Positions 43,469-54,200 of a DNA stretch of 64,000 bases are shown here, piece by piece. The first letter of the stretch is position 1; every line of letters begins with the position of its first letter. This DNA is from Perilla frutescens (lineage: Eukaryota; Streptophyta; Magnoliopsida; Lamiales; Lamiaceae). The notes beneath the pieces are model-generated. The model was not told the origin of the DNA. It searched no databases and saw only the letters and a program-made list of their open reading frames with translations. The stretch lies in contig BRKX01000014.1 in the NCBI GenBank assembly GCA_026008535.1, positions 48,781,006 to 48,845,005 on the forward strand. Reading direction: 5' to 3'. Both the position numbers and the translations under genes were made by a program.

Positions 43469-46400
43469 AATAAAAATTTCGTCCCGAAATTTGCGTACCT
43501 CTATAGGGTAAATCAGGGTACAACTCCTTGATTCTGCTTTCAAGCTCCCAGGTAGCTTCCTCTCTCCCATGGTTATTCCATAGGACTTTCACCAGTGATA
43601 TCTGTTTGTTCCGTAATTTTTGGACCTTTTGGTCAAGAATAGCCTCTGGTTTTTCTTCATATGATAAATCCTGATTCAGGACTATCTCTTCATTCTTTAT
43701 AACGTGTGTAGTATCAAACACGTACTTTCTCAACATTGAGACATGAAAAACATTATGAACCTCAGCTAGACTTGGCGGTAAGGCTAGTCTATAAGCTACC
43801 TCTCCAACTCGTTCAAGAATTTCAAATGGTCCAATATACCGTGGTTTCAATTTTCCTCTTTTGCCAAAACGTATAATTCCTTTAGTAGGAGATATTTTGA
43901 GAAAGACCTTATCTCCAACATTAAAATACAGATCCTTTCGACGTTTATCTGCATAGGCTTTTTGTCTATCTTGGGCCTCCTTCATTCTCATTCTTATCTT
44001 ATCAATTATTTCGATTGTTATCTGAACAATCTCAGGGCCTAATATCTTTCTTTCACCCACTTCATCCCAATAAAGTGGTGATCTACATCTTCGGCCATAC
44101 AATGCTTCATATGGTGCCATTCCAATGGTTGTCTGATAACTGTTGTTATAGGCGAACTCTACTAAGGGTAAAACATTTTCCCAGCTTCCACCTCTATCAG
44201 TTAAAACTCCTCTGAGCATATCCTCTAGTATTTGTATTGTCCTTTCTGATTGTCCATCAGTTTGAGGATGGAAAGCTGTACTGAAATTTAGTTGCGTTCC
44301 CATGGCATCTTGGAGACTTATCCAGAATCTAGAAGTAAATCTGGTATCTCGGTCAGAGGTGATCGAGACAGGTACTCCGTGTAATCGCACAATCTCCTTC
44401 ACATAGAGTTGAGCCAACTTATCTAGTCCAAGTGTCATCTTGATTGGCAAAAAGTGCGCGGATTTGGTCAATCGATCAACAACGACCCATATCGCAGTGT
44501 TTCCTCGCACTGACTTTGGTAATCCTACTATAAAATCCATGTTGATATGTTCCCATTTCCATTCTGGGATTTCAAGTGGTTGTAATAATCCTGATGGTCG
44601 TTGATGTACCGCCTTTACTTGCTGACAAGTTAAGCATCGTTCAACAAATGAGGCCACTTCTCTCTTCATATTTCGCCACCAGAAGTTTCTCTTCAAATCT
44701 CTATACATCTTTGTACTTCCAGGGTGAGCGGTATATGGAGTATCATGAGCTTCCATCATGATTTCATTCTTTAACTCTTCATTGTGGGGCACACATATTC
44801 TTCTTTCGTACATGAGAGCATTATCATTTGCTTCAGCAAATCCTTTTGAATCCTCAGATCTTACTTTCAATCGCATCTTCTCCAAAAATTGATCCCCTCT
44901 TTGTGCCTCCACAATTCGTTTCCTTAAATCGGGTTTAGCTATTAAAGTAGCTATAAGTCCTTTAGTAGAGTCTGGTGGTTGAACCAACTGTAACTCTAGT
45001 CTTTGAAATTCTTCAATTAACCTTTCTTCTTGTGTTAGGAAACAACCTAACTCTGCTTTGGTTTTTCGGCTAAGGGCGTCTGCTACAACATTTGCTTTAC
45101 CGGGGTGGTAGAGAATGGTACAATCATAATCCTTAACTAATTCCAGCCACCTTCTCTGCCTCATGTTTAAATCCTTCTGTTCAAAGAAGTACTTAAGACT
45201 CTTATGATCAGTGTAGATTTCACATCTGACACCGTATAAATAATGCCTCCAAATTTTCAAGGCATGTACCACAGCTGCAAGCTCTAGGTCATGGGTGGGA
45301 TAATTTAACTCATGTGGCCTGAGCTGGCGAGATGCATAAGCAACGACTCTCTTGTCTTGCATTAGCACACACCCTAGCCCTAGCTTAGACGCATCTGTAA
45401 AGATAACAAATCCTTCATTTCCTTCTGGTATAACCAATACTGGAGCTGTGGTCAGTCTTTTCTTAAGTTCTTGGAAATTCTTCTCACATTCCTCAGTCCA
45501 AATAAACTTAGTCTTCTTTTTCAACAATTGTGTCATTGGCCTTGCCAATTTAGAAAATCCTTCAATAAATCTTCTATAGTAGCCTGCCAACCCTAGGAAA
45601 CTTCTTATCTCATGTGCACTGGAAGGTGATTTCCAGTTACTTACTGCTTCAACCTTAGCAGGATCTACTTTGATTCCTTCTGATGACACAATATGGCCAA
45701 GGAACATTACCTCACTGAGCCAAAATTCACACTTGCTAAATTTGGCATATAATTTTTCCCTCCTCAATGTTTCCAAAATTATATGTAGATGTTCTTGGTG
45801 TTGTTCCTCACTTTTGGAATAGATAAGAATATCATCTATAAACACAAGAACAAAGTTATCCAGATATTGATGAAAGACTCTGTTCATCATATCCATGAAC
45901 ACAGCAGGTGCATTAGTCAACCCAAATGGCATCACTAAGAATTCATAGTGGCCGTAACGTGTTCGAAATGCTGTCTTAGGCACATCTTCTTTTCTTATCT
46001 TCAATTGGTGATAACCTGAACGTAAATCAATCTTTGAAAATACGTTAGCTCCTCTTAGTTGGTCAAACAAGTCATCTATCCTTGGCAAGGGATACTTATT
46101 CTTAACTGTCACCTTATTCAACTCCCTATAGTCTATGCACATTCGCAATGTACCATCCTTTTTTTTAACAAAGAGAATAGGCGCTCCCCAAGGTGAGACA
46201 CTGGGTTGTATGAAACCTAAGTCCAACAGCTCTTGTAGTTGTACCTTCAGTTCTTGCAACTCATTAGGGGCCATTCTATATGGTGCCTTAGATATTGGAG
46301 CTGCTCCTGGTTCCAAGTCAATGGTAAATTCAGTTTGCCTATCGGGCGGTAGCCCTGGTAGGTCTTGTGGAAAAACATCCTTGTATTCCCGAACGATAGG

Positions 46401-47957
46401 GACTTGATCTATCGTTACTCCCTCTTTCTCTTTTCCTACTAGGTTAACCAGAAAAGCATGGCAACCTTCTTTTCTCATTAGCTTTATAGCTTTCAGGGCT
46501 GAAACAACTGGTATCTTCAAACCCATTCTTGCTCCAAAGAAAATTACCTTTGGTTCTCCTGGTTTCTGGAATATGACTTCTCTCTCATGACAACGTATAG
46601 TTGCATACGTTGCAGTTAGCCAATTCATTCCCAAGATTATATCAAAATCCTTCATGTCGATTACATATAAATCCGTGATGAAAATCTTTTTGTTAATCTC
46701 GAGTTCCAAATTCAGGCATATTCTATTGGCTATCACAGTTTTTCCAGAAGGGATGCTAACTTCTAAGGCATTAGTAGCATCTACTTGTCTAAGTTTTAAT
46801 CTTTGACTAGCCTTTTCTGAAATAAAATAGTGTGTAGCTCCAGTATCAAATAAAGCGAGCACAGGTATATTAACCATGTTAATCATACCTGCCAAATTTT
46901 CTGGAGCTCGCTCTGCCTGCTGTTGCTGAAGTGCATAAGTCCTAGCTGGCTGTAGGGCACGTTGTCCTTGGTCTGGCTTAAAATTTCCTCTCTGATTTTG
47001 CCTTAAGTTTCCACCCTGATTAGGCCTAGAATTGTTCCCTTGATTAGGCCTCTGATTTATATTCCCATCTTGTGCTGGTCTAGGAGGAAAACCTGTATTT
47101 TCTTTACTCCTAGGACAATCTCGAGCAAAATGTCCCGGTTGATGACAGAAGAAACATCCATCTGTATTCCTCATACACTTTCCTGAATGAAACTTCCGGC
47201 AGATAGGGCAGGGAGTCCTATTTCCTTGTTGATTCTGTTGCCCATAATTGGTATTTCCCTTAGCCCACTGTTGCTTATTTCCCACTGCATTTCTATCTTC
47301 CCATTTCCGCTTTCCCTTCAGATCTTGGGAAGATTGTTGTGGCTGGATTTTCTCAGCTGGCATAACAGATTCTATGTTCAAAGCCCGACGCAGTGTTTGC
47401 GCATACGACATCTCATCATGCCCCATAAGAGTCATGCTGATTTCTGGTTTAAGGCCCTTCCTAAACTTCTTAGCCTTCTTGCAGTCCGAGTCCACGAGAT
47501 GTGGAGCATAACGAGAGAGTTGATTAAAGGCACGGTCATACTCAGTAACAGTAGAGCTTCCCTGTCGGAGGTTCCAGAATTCCGACTCTTTCTTTTCTCG
47601 ATAGCAATCAGGAATGTATTTCTGATAAACTTCTTCCTTGAAGTCTTCCCAAGTAAATTCCTGCCATTGCTCATAAGTCATAGTTCTTTTTACAGACTCC
47701 CACCAATAGTCTGCATCGTCAATCAATTGAAACTGAGCACATGTAAGCTTTTCCTCATTCATGCAAGACATGTAATCAAATATTCGGTCCAGACATCGAA
47801 TCCATTTTTCTGCATCTATTGGGTCACCTAGCCCGTTGAAAGTAGGTGGGTGATGTTTACGAAAAGCTTCTTCTGCTCTTGATGTCGGTATGGGAATTGG
47901 AATTGGGGTAGGTTGTCCATGGTTTTCTTGGTTCTGTGTTCTTTTCTTAGGCGGCAT
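43467..47957 (-). CDS. Chromovirus G gag-pol polyprotein, left unit
   Basis: Intact 1496-aa polyprotein from ATG 47957 (MPPKKRTQNQ), the first ATG after a candidate splice acceptor at 47959. Domains: gag capsid about 35-200; CCHC knuckle C268-C271-H276-C281; aspartic protease DTG 371-373; RT with MCIDYREL about 606 and FIDD with Asp708-Asp709; RNase H D855, E892, D917, D960; integrase finger H1071, H1078, C1108, C1111; integrase core D1141, D1202, E1238 (35 residues between the last two); chromodomain-like C terminus about 1432-1482 (ATWELE). Length is as expected for a plant chromovirus. It differs from the right copy at residue 377 (Tyr for the usual Ser in GATHSFI, four residues past the protease DTG) and 1276 (Thr for Ala). 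The Tyr might weaken the protease. All other key residues are present. Confidence 0.95.
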   Translation of the reverse strand: MPPKKRTQNQENHGQPTPIPIPIPTSRAEEAFRKHHPPTFNGLGDPIDAEKWIRCLDRIFDYMSCMNEEKLTCAQFQLIDDADYWWESVKRTMTYEQWQEFTWEDFKEEVYQKYIPDCYREKKESEFWNLRQGSSTVTEYDRAFNQLSRYAPHLVDSDCKKAKKFRKGLKPEISMTLMGHDEMSYAQTLRRALNIESVMPAEKIQPQQSSQDLKGKRKWEDRNAVGNKQQWAKGNTNYGQQNQQGNRTPCPICRKFHSGKCMRNTDGCFFCHQPGHFARDCPRSKENTGFPPRPAQDGNINQRPNQGNNSRPNQGGNLRQNQRGNFKPDQGQRALQPARTYALQQQQAERAPENLAGMINMVNIPVLALFDTGATHYFISEKASQRLKLRQVDATNALEVSIPSGKTVIANRICLNLELEINKKIFITDLYVIDMKDFDIILGMNWLTATYATIRCHEREVIFQKPGEPKVIFFGARMGLKIPVVSALKAIKLMRKEGCHAFLVNLVGKEKEGVTIDQVPIVREYKDVFPQDLPGLPPDRQTEFTIDLEPGAAPISKAPYRMAPNELQELKVQLQELLDLGFIQPSVSPWGAPILFVKKKDGTLRMCIDYRELNKVTVKNKYPLPRIDDLFDQLRGANVFSKIDLRSGYHQLKIRKEDVPKTAFRTRYGHYEFLVMPFGLTNAPAVFMDMMNRVFHQYLDNFVLVFIDDILIYSKSEEQHQEHLHIILETLRREKLYAKFSKCEFWLSEVMFLGHIVSSEGIKVDPAKVEAVSNWKSPSSAHEIRSFLGLAGYYRRFIEGFSKLARPMTQLLKKKTKFIWTEECEKNFQELKKRLTTAPVLVIPEGNEGFVIFTDASKLGLGCVLMQDKRVVAYASRQLRPHELNYPTHDLELAAVVHALKIWRHYLYGVRCEIYTDHKSLKYFFEQKDLNMRQRRWLELVKDYDCTILYHPGKANVVADALSRKTKAELGCFLTQEERLIEEFQRLELQLVQPPDSTKGLIATLIAKPDLRKRIVEAQRGDQFLEKMRLKVRSEDSKGFAEANDNALMYERRICVPHNEELKNEIMMEAHDTPYTAHPGSTKMYRDLKRNFWWRNMKREVASFVERCLTCQQVKAVHQRPSGLLQPLEIPEWKWEHINMDFIVGLPKSVRGNTAIWVVVDRLTKSAHFLPIKMTLGLDKLAQLYVKEIVRLHGVPVSITSDRDTRFTSRFWISLQDAMGTQLNFSTAFHPQTDGQSERTIQILEDMLRGVLTDRGGSWENVLPLVEFAYNNSYQTTIGMAPYEALYGRRCRSPLYWDEVGERKILGPEIVQITIEIIDKIRMRMKEAQDRQKAYADKRRKDLYFNVGDKVFLKISPTKGIIRFGKRGKLKPRYIGPFEILERVGEVAYRLALPPSLAEVHNVFHVSMLRKYVFDTTHVIKNEEIVLNQDLSYEEKPEAILDQKVQKLRNKQISLVKVLWNNHGREEATWELESRIKELYPDLPYRGTQISGRNFY

Positions 47958-47958
47958 T

Positions 47959-48653
47959 CTGAAAAATTTTAGGCTTCAGAAATAACTATCACAAAATCCA
48001 CTTCGTGCTGAATTAATACGATTGTTAGATATCTCCTAAACTAAATGCTCAACAACATTTCTCATGCAATTCTAATCAGTCTACTTATTTTTAAAGGAAA
48101 GCACTTAGTCAGTCTACGTTCCACATGAATCTTAAGAGAGGCACTTAAAATCCAATTTATGTGTATAAGTCACAATTGGCTATGTTCATCTACATTCTCA
48201 ATCAAATCATTCTATGTTCACATTTCATCTTCATAAGCATTCTCGATTTCCCATCAATTTAACATCATCACATTTCCAATTACTTTAACATTCTCACATT
48301 TCCAATCACTTACACATTATCACATTTCTAATCATAGGGCATTAATTACTATCGCCACACATTCCTTCAAATCATATCATGGACATATAGTCCCATTAAA
48401 AAAAATAATAATTCAATACCATCTGGGCACAATGTCCCACAATTTTTTTTACCATCATGGACAATAAGTCCCTTTTATTCATAACCATCATCATATGGAC
48501 ACATAGTCCAAAATGATACCATTATCCTTTCGAAACCATCATTGGCGCGACTTTTCATAAATATCATCAATGTGGAGAATGGTCCTTATCCACATTTTTT
48601 TTTAAAATCAGTAAACATAATTGAATCTAAAAAAAACATTTTAACTCACGTAC
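47959..48653 (-). other. Candidate leader intron 3, chromovirus G left unit
   Basis: The sense strand has AAAAAAG/GTACGTGAGT (exon ends 48654) and CTAAAATTTTTCAG/A (exon begins 47958, one base before the gag ATG). The 695 nt between are T-rich and contain several upstream ATGs that would hinder gag translation if not removed. Primer site and LTR stay outside it. Inferred, not shown. Confidence 0.5.
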
Positions 48654-48776
48654 CTTTTTTTAAGCAAGATGAGAGCGGTGTAGGCGACGTGCTAGGGCTA
48701 TCAGACAATTAATTAAGAGAATACACTGAGAACTAGACTTAATCAATAATATGACAGGCCTGCAGAGTTGCAGCCT

Positions 48777-48788
48777 GCTCTGATACCA
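48777..48788 (-). promoter_or_regulatory. Chromovirus G primer binding site, left unit
   Basis: The sense strand reads TGGTATCAGAGC, complementary to tRNA-iMet, three bases inside the LTR. Confidence 0.9.
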
Positions 48789-49650
48789 CTCTGTAACGCC
48801 CCGGTCCCGGGAGAAGGGCAGGGGACCGGTGCGCTACTTGGGGAAAGGGGGAAGGGGTTGTTGAACAGAAGCAATCAAAGAAATAGGGTTAGTGCCCTAA
48901 AAATATGGGCAGCATAACCTCTATAAATGGATCAATCCACGCTTTTAAAGCGTATGAAATGACTCAAACCAGATACCATGACTCTTAGGATGAACCCAAG
49001 AAAGAATAACAAAGGCAAACTTCAATGTAAATAATAACAGTTCAAAGGTTAACTGTTAATAGGTTAGGCATAAAAAAGGCCAGACTGATGTCTGTCCAAA
49101 TACTTAAAGTAAAGAGATGCCAGGCTCCCGCCTGTCGTGAAAGCAATATAAAGCCAGGCTTTTGCCTTGACATGAAAAACAATGTAAAGCCAGGCTTGCG
49201 CCTGTCTGAGTAAGGAAAGTAAATAAATGCCAGGCTTTCGCCTGTCAGGAACAGAAAGTAAACGGGATTCGGAGAACCGAACACTCCGTAACAATAAAGA
49301 AAATGGGATTCGGAGAACCGAACACTCCATAACAGTAAAGAAAATGGGATTCGGAAAACCGAACACTCCATAACAGTAAATAAAATGGGATTCGGAGAAC
49401 CGAACACTCCATAACAGTAAAGAAAATGGGATTCGGAGAACCGAACACTCCATAACAGTAAATAAAATGGGATTCGGAGAACCGAACACTCCATAACAAT
49501 AATCAGAGTAAGCGGACAAAAACGCAGTGCATTTATTCAGACACAAAAGGTAACCATGTTCTCAGTTGGACTCCACACATAAAAGAAACATATACATCAA
49601 AAGATAGCCCTTCAGCCTTAGCACAGCCGTCCACCATCCCGCAGCTCATC

Positions 49651-50094
49651 CTGAAAATATTTGAAAAGATTTGGGCGTGAGTACTAATGCACTCAGTGGG
49701 TACTTTTGAGAAAAACCTTCAGAATCATTTTATAAAATAGAATATCCAATCATATTGAGAGCATATCATGGAAAGCTTTTAAAGTAGAAAATTTGCGAAT
49801 TCCATGTATACTAAATCATTTTAATTCCATCATTGCGCGCCACTCTCCCCTAGAACGCTTACGGTGAGTCGGTTCGTGTACACAACCCGGCTGCTTAAGG
49901 TTGGACACTGCCCTGTTTGCTTGGGGCTCGATATCGTGAACCATTGTAGTTTCGTCACCAAAAACAGTAGTAAGACTTACATGAGTCAGGAGAGCACATA
50001 AAATACAGTCATGAGTTGGATAATCAATCACATTCATTTTATAAATATCAGGGCTTAATAACCCGAAATACATTTTTATATAATAAAAACCCAC
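49651..50094 (-). other. Candidate leader intron 2, G LTR 2
   Basis: CCAG/GTGGGTTTTT donor and CAAATATTTTCAG/GATG acceptor, 444 nt apart. It carries the conserved branch-point-like block near the acceptor. Same pair at 41865-42308 and 57437-57880. Confidence 0.5.
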
Positions 50095-50159
50095 CTGGTA
50101 ATCTGAGCTAGATCTAGATTCTGATTCTGATCTCAACTAGAAGTCTTCTTCTTCTGTGC

Positions 50160-50821
50160 CTACAAGATTATCCGGCAACTTAGTTTTGATGAATGACTAC
50201 CATTAGGTCAAAATCTAACCTTTCTTAGTTATGAAGTAAATATTATAATATCTACTATCTTAATACGCAGCACTCGGATCATCAAAATATTTTGACTCTT
50301 AAGGGAACTTTACTCAGGACATTTTTATAAAGAAAAATTGTTTAGGAAGTTTTGGCATACGGGGTGGTCAAACCCGTATCCAAAAATTAATTCGGTACAA
50401 ATAAATTCATACCGCAAGATCTGCCCATTGGAAAAATATGAAACTTTAAATCAAAATACTATATTTTGACACGGAACAACTTTTGAGTTTAAAAATACGA
50501 TAGGGCTATCCACGAAGGATAGATCTGAAAAAGACTACAATTTAATAATCGGATACCCAAAATATACCCGAAATTAAAAAGTGACAACATGGAAAATGTA
50601 TATAAATATACATAGAACATAAATCCCTAAAGACACTTTTTGATTCGATGACCCGAAAGAGTCACCGATTTGAAAGGTGGTGGCGACTTTTGGCGGCGGT
50701 CACGATGATTTTCCATCGTGATCGTCCGTCGTGTCATCATTTCAATCACGTATTCGTGATCTATGCGTTGACACCTTCAAAATGACTATTTCGGAAATGA
50801 AATAGGAAACTAGAGACGTAC
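50160..50821 (-). other. Candidate leader intron 1, G LTR 2
   Basis: AGAAG/GTACGTCTC donor 66 nt downstream of the TATA box and CTTGTAG/GCAC acceptor, 662 nt apart, followed by a 65-nt candidate exon (50159-50095). The same pair is at 42374-43035 and 57946-58607 in the other two LTRs. Confidence 0.45.
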
Positions 50822-51252
50822 CTTCTCTAGAAGCTGCTCGGCGTTTCGATTTTGAAAATGAATGAAAAATGAAACCTTAACCTCCTATTTATAGAAGAAA
50901 AATAAATAGGATAATATTTCGAAAAAGAAATTGGATAATGACGGATGTGCCTTAGTTATCCAAATCTATTACCTTTCACCCTAAAATTGTGCCAAGTGTT
51001 CATTTGAACTCGAAATTGGAAAATTCAATGTTTGGCACGATACTTGAAAATTTTTCTATCAGCTCGAGAAAAATATCAGAACATATTTTTAAAGCAATTT
51101 TTGACCAAATTAAATTTTAATAGATGTCTCTGGCTGCGATTTTCCTTTATTTGAATCCGTTAAGGACCCAACTTCTTACCTAAATTACCCTCAGGTAACA
51201 TAAGTTGAGTAAAACCCTCTAAAATATTTCGGGGTATTACATTCTACCCTTC

Positions 51253-54200
51253 TTAATAAAAATTTCGTCCCGAAATTTGCGTACCTCTATAGGGTAAATC
51301 AGGGTACAACTCCTTGATTCTGCTTTCAAGCTCCCAGGTAGCTTCCTCTCTCCCATGGTTATTCCATAGGACTTTCACCAGTGATATCTGTTTGTTCCGT
51401 AATTTTTGGACCTTTTGGTCAAGAATAGCCTCTGGTTTTTCTTCATATGATAAATCCTGATTCAGGACTATCTCTTCATTCTTTATAACGTGTGTAGTAT
51501 CAAACACGTACTTTCTCAACATTGAGACATGAAAAACATTATGAACCTCAGCTAGACTTGGCGGTAAGGCTAGTCTATAAGCTACCTCTCCAACTCGTTC
51601 AAGAATTTCAAATGGTCCAATATACCGTGGTTTCAATTTTCCTCTTTTGCCAAAACGTATAATTCCTTTAGTAGGAGATATTTTGAGAAAGACCTTATCT
51701 CCAACATTAAAATACAGATCCTTTCGACGTTTATCTGCATAGGCTTTTTGTCTATCTTGGGCCTCCTTCATTCTCATTCTTATCTTATCAATTATTTCGA
51801 TTGTTATCTGAACAATCTCAGGGCCTAATATCTTTCTTTCACCCACTTCATCCCAATAAAGTGGTGATCTACATCTTCGGCCATACAATGCTTCATATGG
51901 TGCCATTCCAATGGTTGCCTGATAACTGTTGTTATAGGCGAACTCTACTAAGGGTAAAACATTTTCCCAGCTTCCACCTCTATCAGTTAAAACTCCTCTG
52001 AGCATATCCTCTAGTATTTGTATTGTCCTTTCTGATTGTCCATCAGTTTGAGGATGGAAAGCTGTACTGAAATTTAGTTGCGTTCCCATGGCATCTTGGA
52101 GACTTATCCAGAATCTAGAAGTAAATCTGGTATCTCGGTCAGAGGTGATCGAGACAGGTACTCCGTGTAATCGCACAATCTCCTTCACATAGAGTTGAGC
52201 CAACTTATCTAGTCCAAGTGTCATCTTGATTGGCAAAAAGTGCGCGGATTTGGTCAATCGATCAACAACGACCCATATCGCAGTGTTTCCTCGCACTGAC
52301 TTTGGTAATCCTACTATAAAATCCATGTTGATATGTTCCCATTTCCATTCTGGGATTTCAAGTGGTTGTAATAATCCTGATGGTCGTTGATGTACCGCCT
52401 TTACTTGCTGACAAGTTAAGCATCGTTCAACAAATGAGGCAACTTCTCTCTTCATATTTCGCCACCAGAAGTTTCTCTTCAAATCTCTATACATCTTTGT
52501 ACTTCCAGGGTGAGCGGTATATGGAGTATCATGAGCTTCCATCATGATTTCATTCTTTAACTCTTCATTGTGGGGCACACATATTCTTCTTTCGTACATG
52601 AGAGCATTATCATTTGCTTCAGCAAATCCTTTTGAATCCTCAGATCTTACTTTCAATCGCATCTTCTCCAAAAATTGATCCCCTCTTTGTGCCTCCACAA
52701 TTCGTTTCCTTAAATCGGGTTTAGCTATTAAAGTAGCTATAAGTCCTTTAGTAGAGTCTGGTGGTTGAACCAACTGTAACTCTAGTCTTTGAAATTCTTC
52801 AATTAACCTTTCTTCTTGTGTTAGGAAACAACCTAACTCTGCTTTGGTTTTTCGGCTAAGGGCGTCTGCTACAACATTTGCTTTACCGGGGTGGTAGAGA
52901 ATGGTACAATCATAATCCTTAACTAATTCCAGCCACCTTCTCTGCCTCATGTTTAAATCCTTCTGTTCAAAGAAGTACTTAAGACTCTTATGATCAGTGT
53001 AGATTTCACATCTGACACCGTATAAATAATGCCTCCAAATTTTCAAGGCATGTACCACAGCTGCAAGCTCTAGGTCATGGGTGGGATAATTTAACTCATG
53101 TGGCCTGAGCTGGCGAGATGCATAAGCAACGACTCTCTTGTCTTGCATTAGCACACACCCTAGCCCTAGCTTAGACGCATCTGTAAAGATAACAAATCCT
53201 TCATTTCCTTCTGGTATAACCAATACTGGAGCTGTGGTCAGTCTTTTCTTAAGTTCTTGGAAATTCTTCTCACATTCCTCAGTCCAAATAAACTTAGTCT
53301 TCTTTTTCAACAATTGTGTCATTGGCCTTGCCAATTTAGAAAATCCTTCAATAAATCTTCTATAGTAGCCTGCCAACCCTAGGAAACTTCTTATCTCATG
53401 TGCACTGGAAGGTGATTTCCAGTTACTTACTGCTTCAACCTTAGCAGGATCTACTTTGATTCCTTCTGATGACACAATATGGCCAAGGAACATTACCTCA
53501 CTGAGCCAAAATTCACACTTGCTAAATTTGGCATATAATTTTTCCCTCCTCAATGTTTCCAAAATTATATGTAGATGTTCTTGGTGTTGTTCCTCACTTT
53601 TGGAATAGATAAGAATATCATCTATAAACACAAGAACAAAGTTATCCAGATATTGATGAAAGACTCTGTTCATCATATCCATGAACACAGCAGGTGCATT
53701 AGTCAACCCAAATGGCATCACTAAGAATTCATAGTGGCCGTAACGTGTTCGAAATGCTGTCTTAGGCACATCTTCTTTTCTTATCTTCAATTGGTGATAA
53801 CCTGAACGTAAATCAATCTTTGAAAATACGTTAGCTCCTCTTAGTTGGTCAAACAAGTCATCTATCCTTGGCAAGGGATACTTATTCTTAACTGTCACCT
53901 TATTCAACTCCCTATAGTCTATGCACATTCGCAATGTACCATCCTTTTTTTTAACAAAGAGAATAGGCGCTCCCCAAGGTGAGACACTGGGTTGTATGAA
54001 ACCTAAGTCCAACAGCTCTTGTAGTTGTACCTTCAGTTCTTGCAACTCATTAGGGGCCATTCTATATGGTGCCTTAGATATTGGAGCTGCTCCTGGTTCC
54101 AAGTCAATGGTAAATTCAGTTTGCCTATCAGGCGGTAGCCCTGGTAGGTCTTGTGGAAAAACATCCTTGTATTCCCGAACGATAGGGACTTGATCTATCG

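Larger units (their letters stand above)
48792..51241 (-). repeat. Chromovirus G LTR 2 (middle)
   Basis: 2450 bp; shared LTR, 5' for the left unit and 3' for the right unit. TATA at 50887-50893. The hairpin array lies at 49081-49486, identical in layout to LTR 1. Confidence 0.95.

Noticed and set aside
47187..47831. 214-aa plus-strand ORF (copy at 54973-55617)
   Set aside because: Antisense to the gag coding region of G with no start context or domain; a shadow frame.
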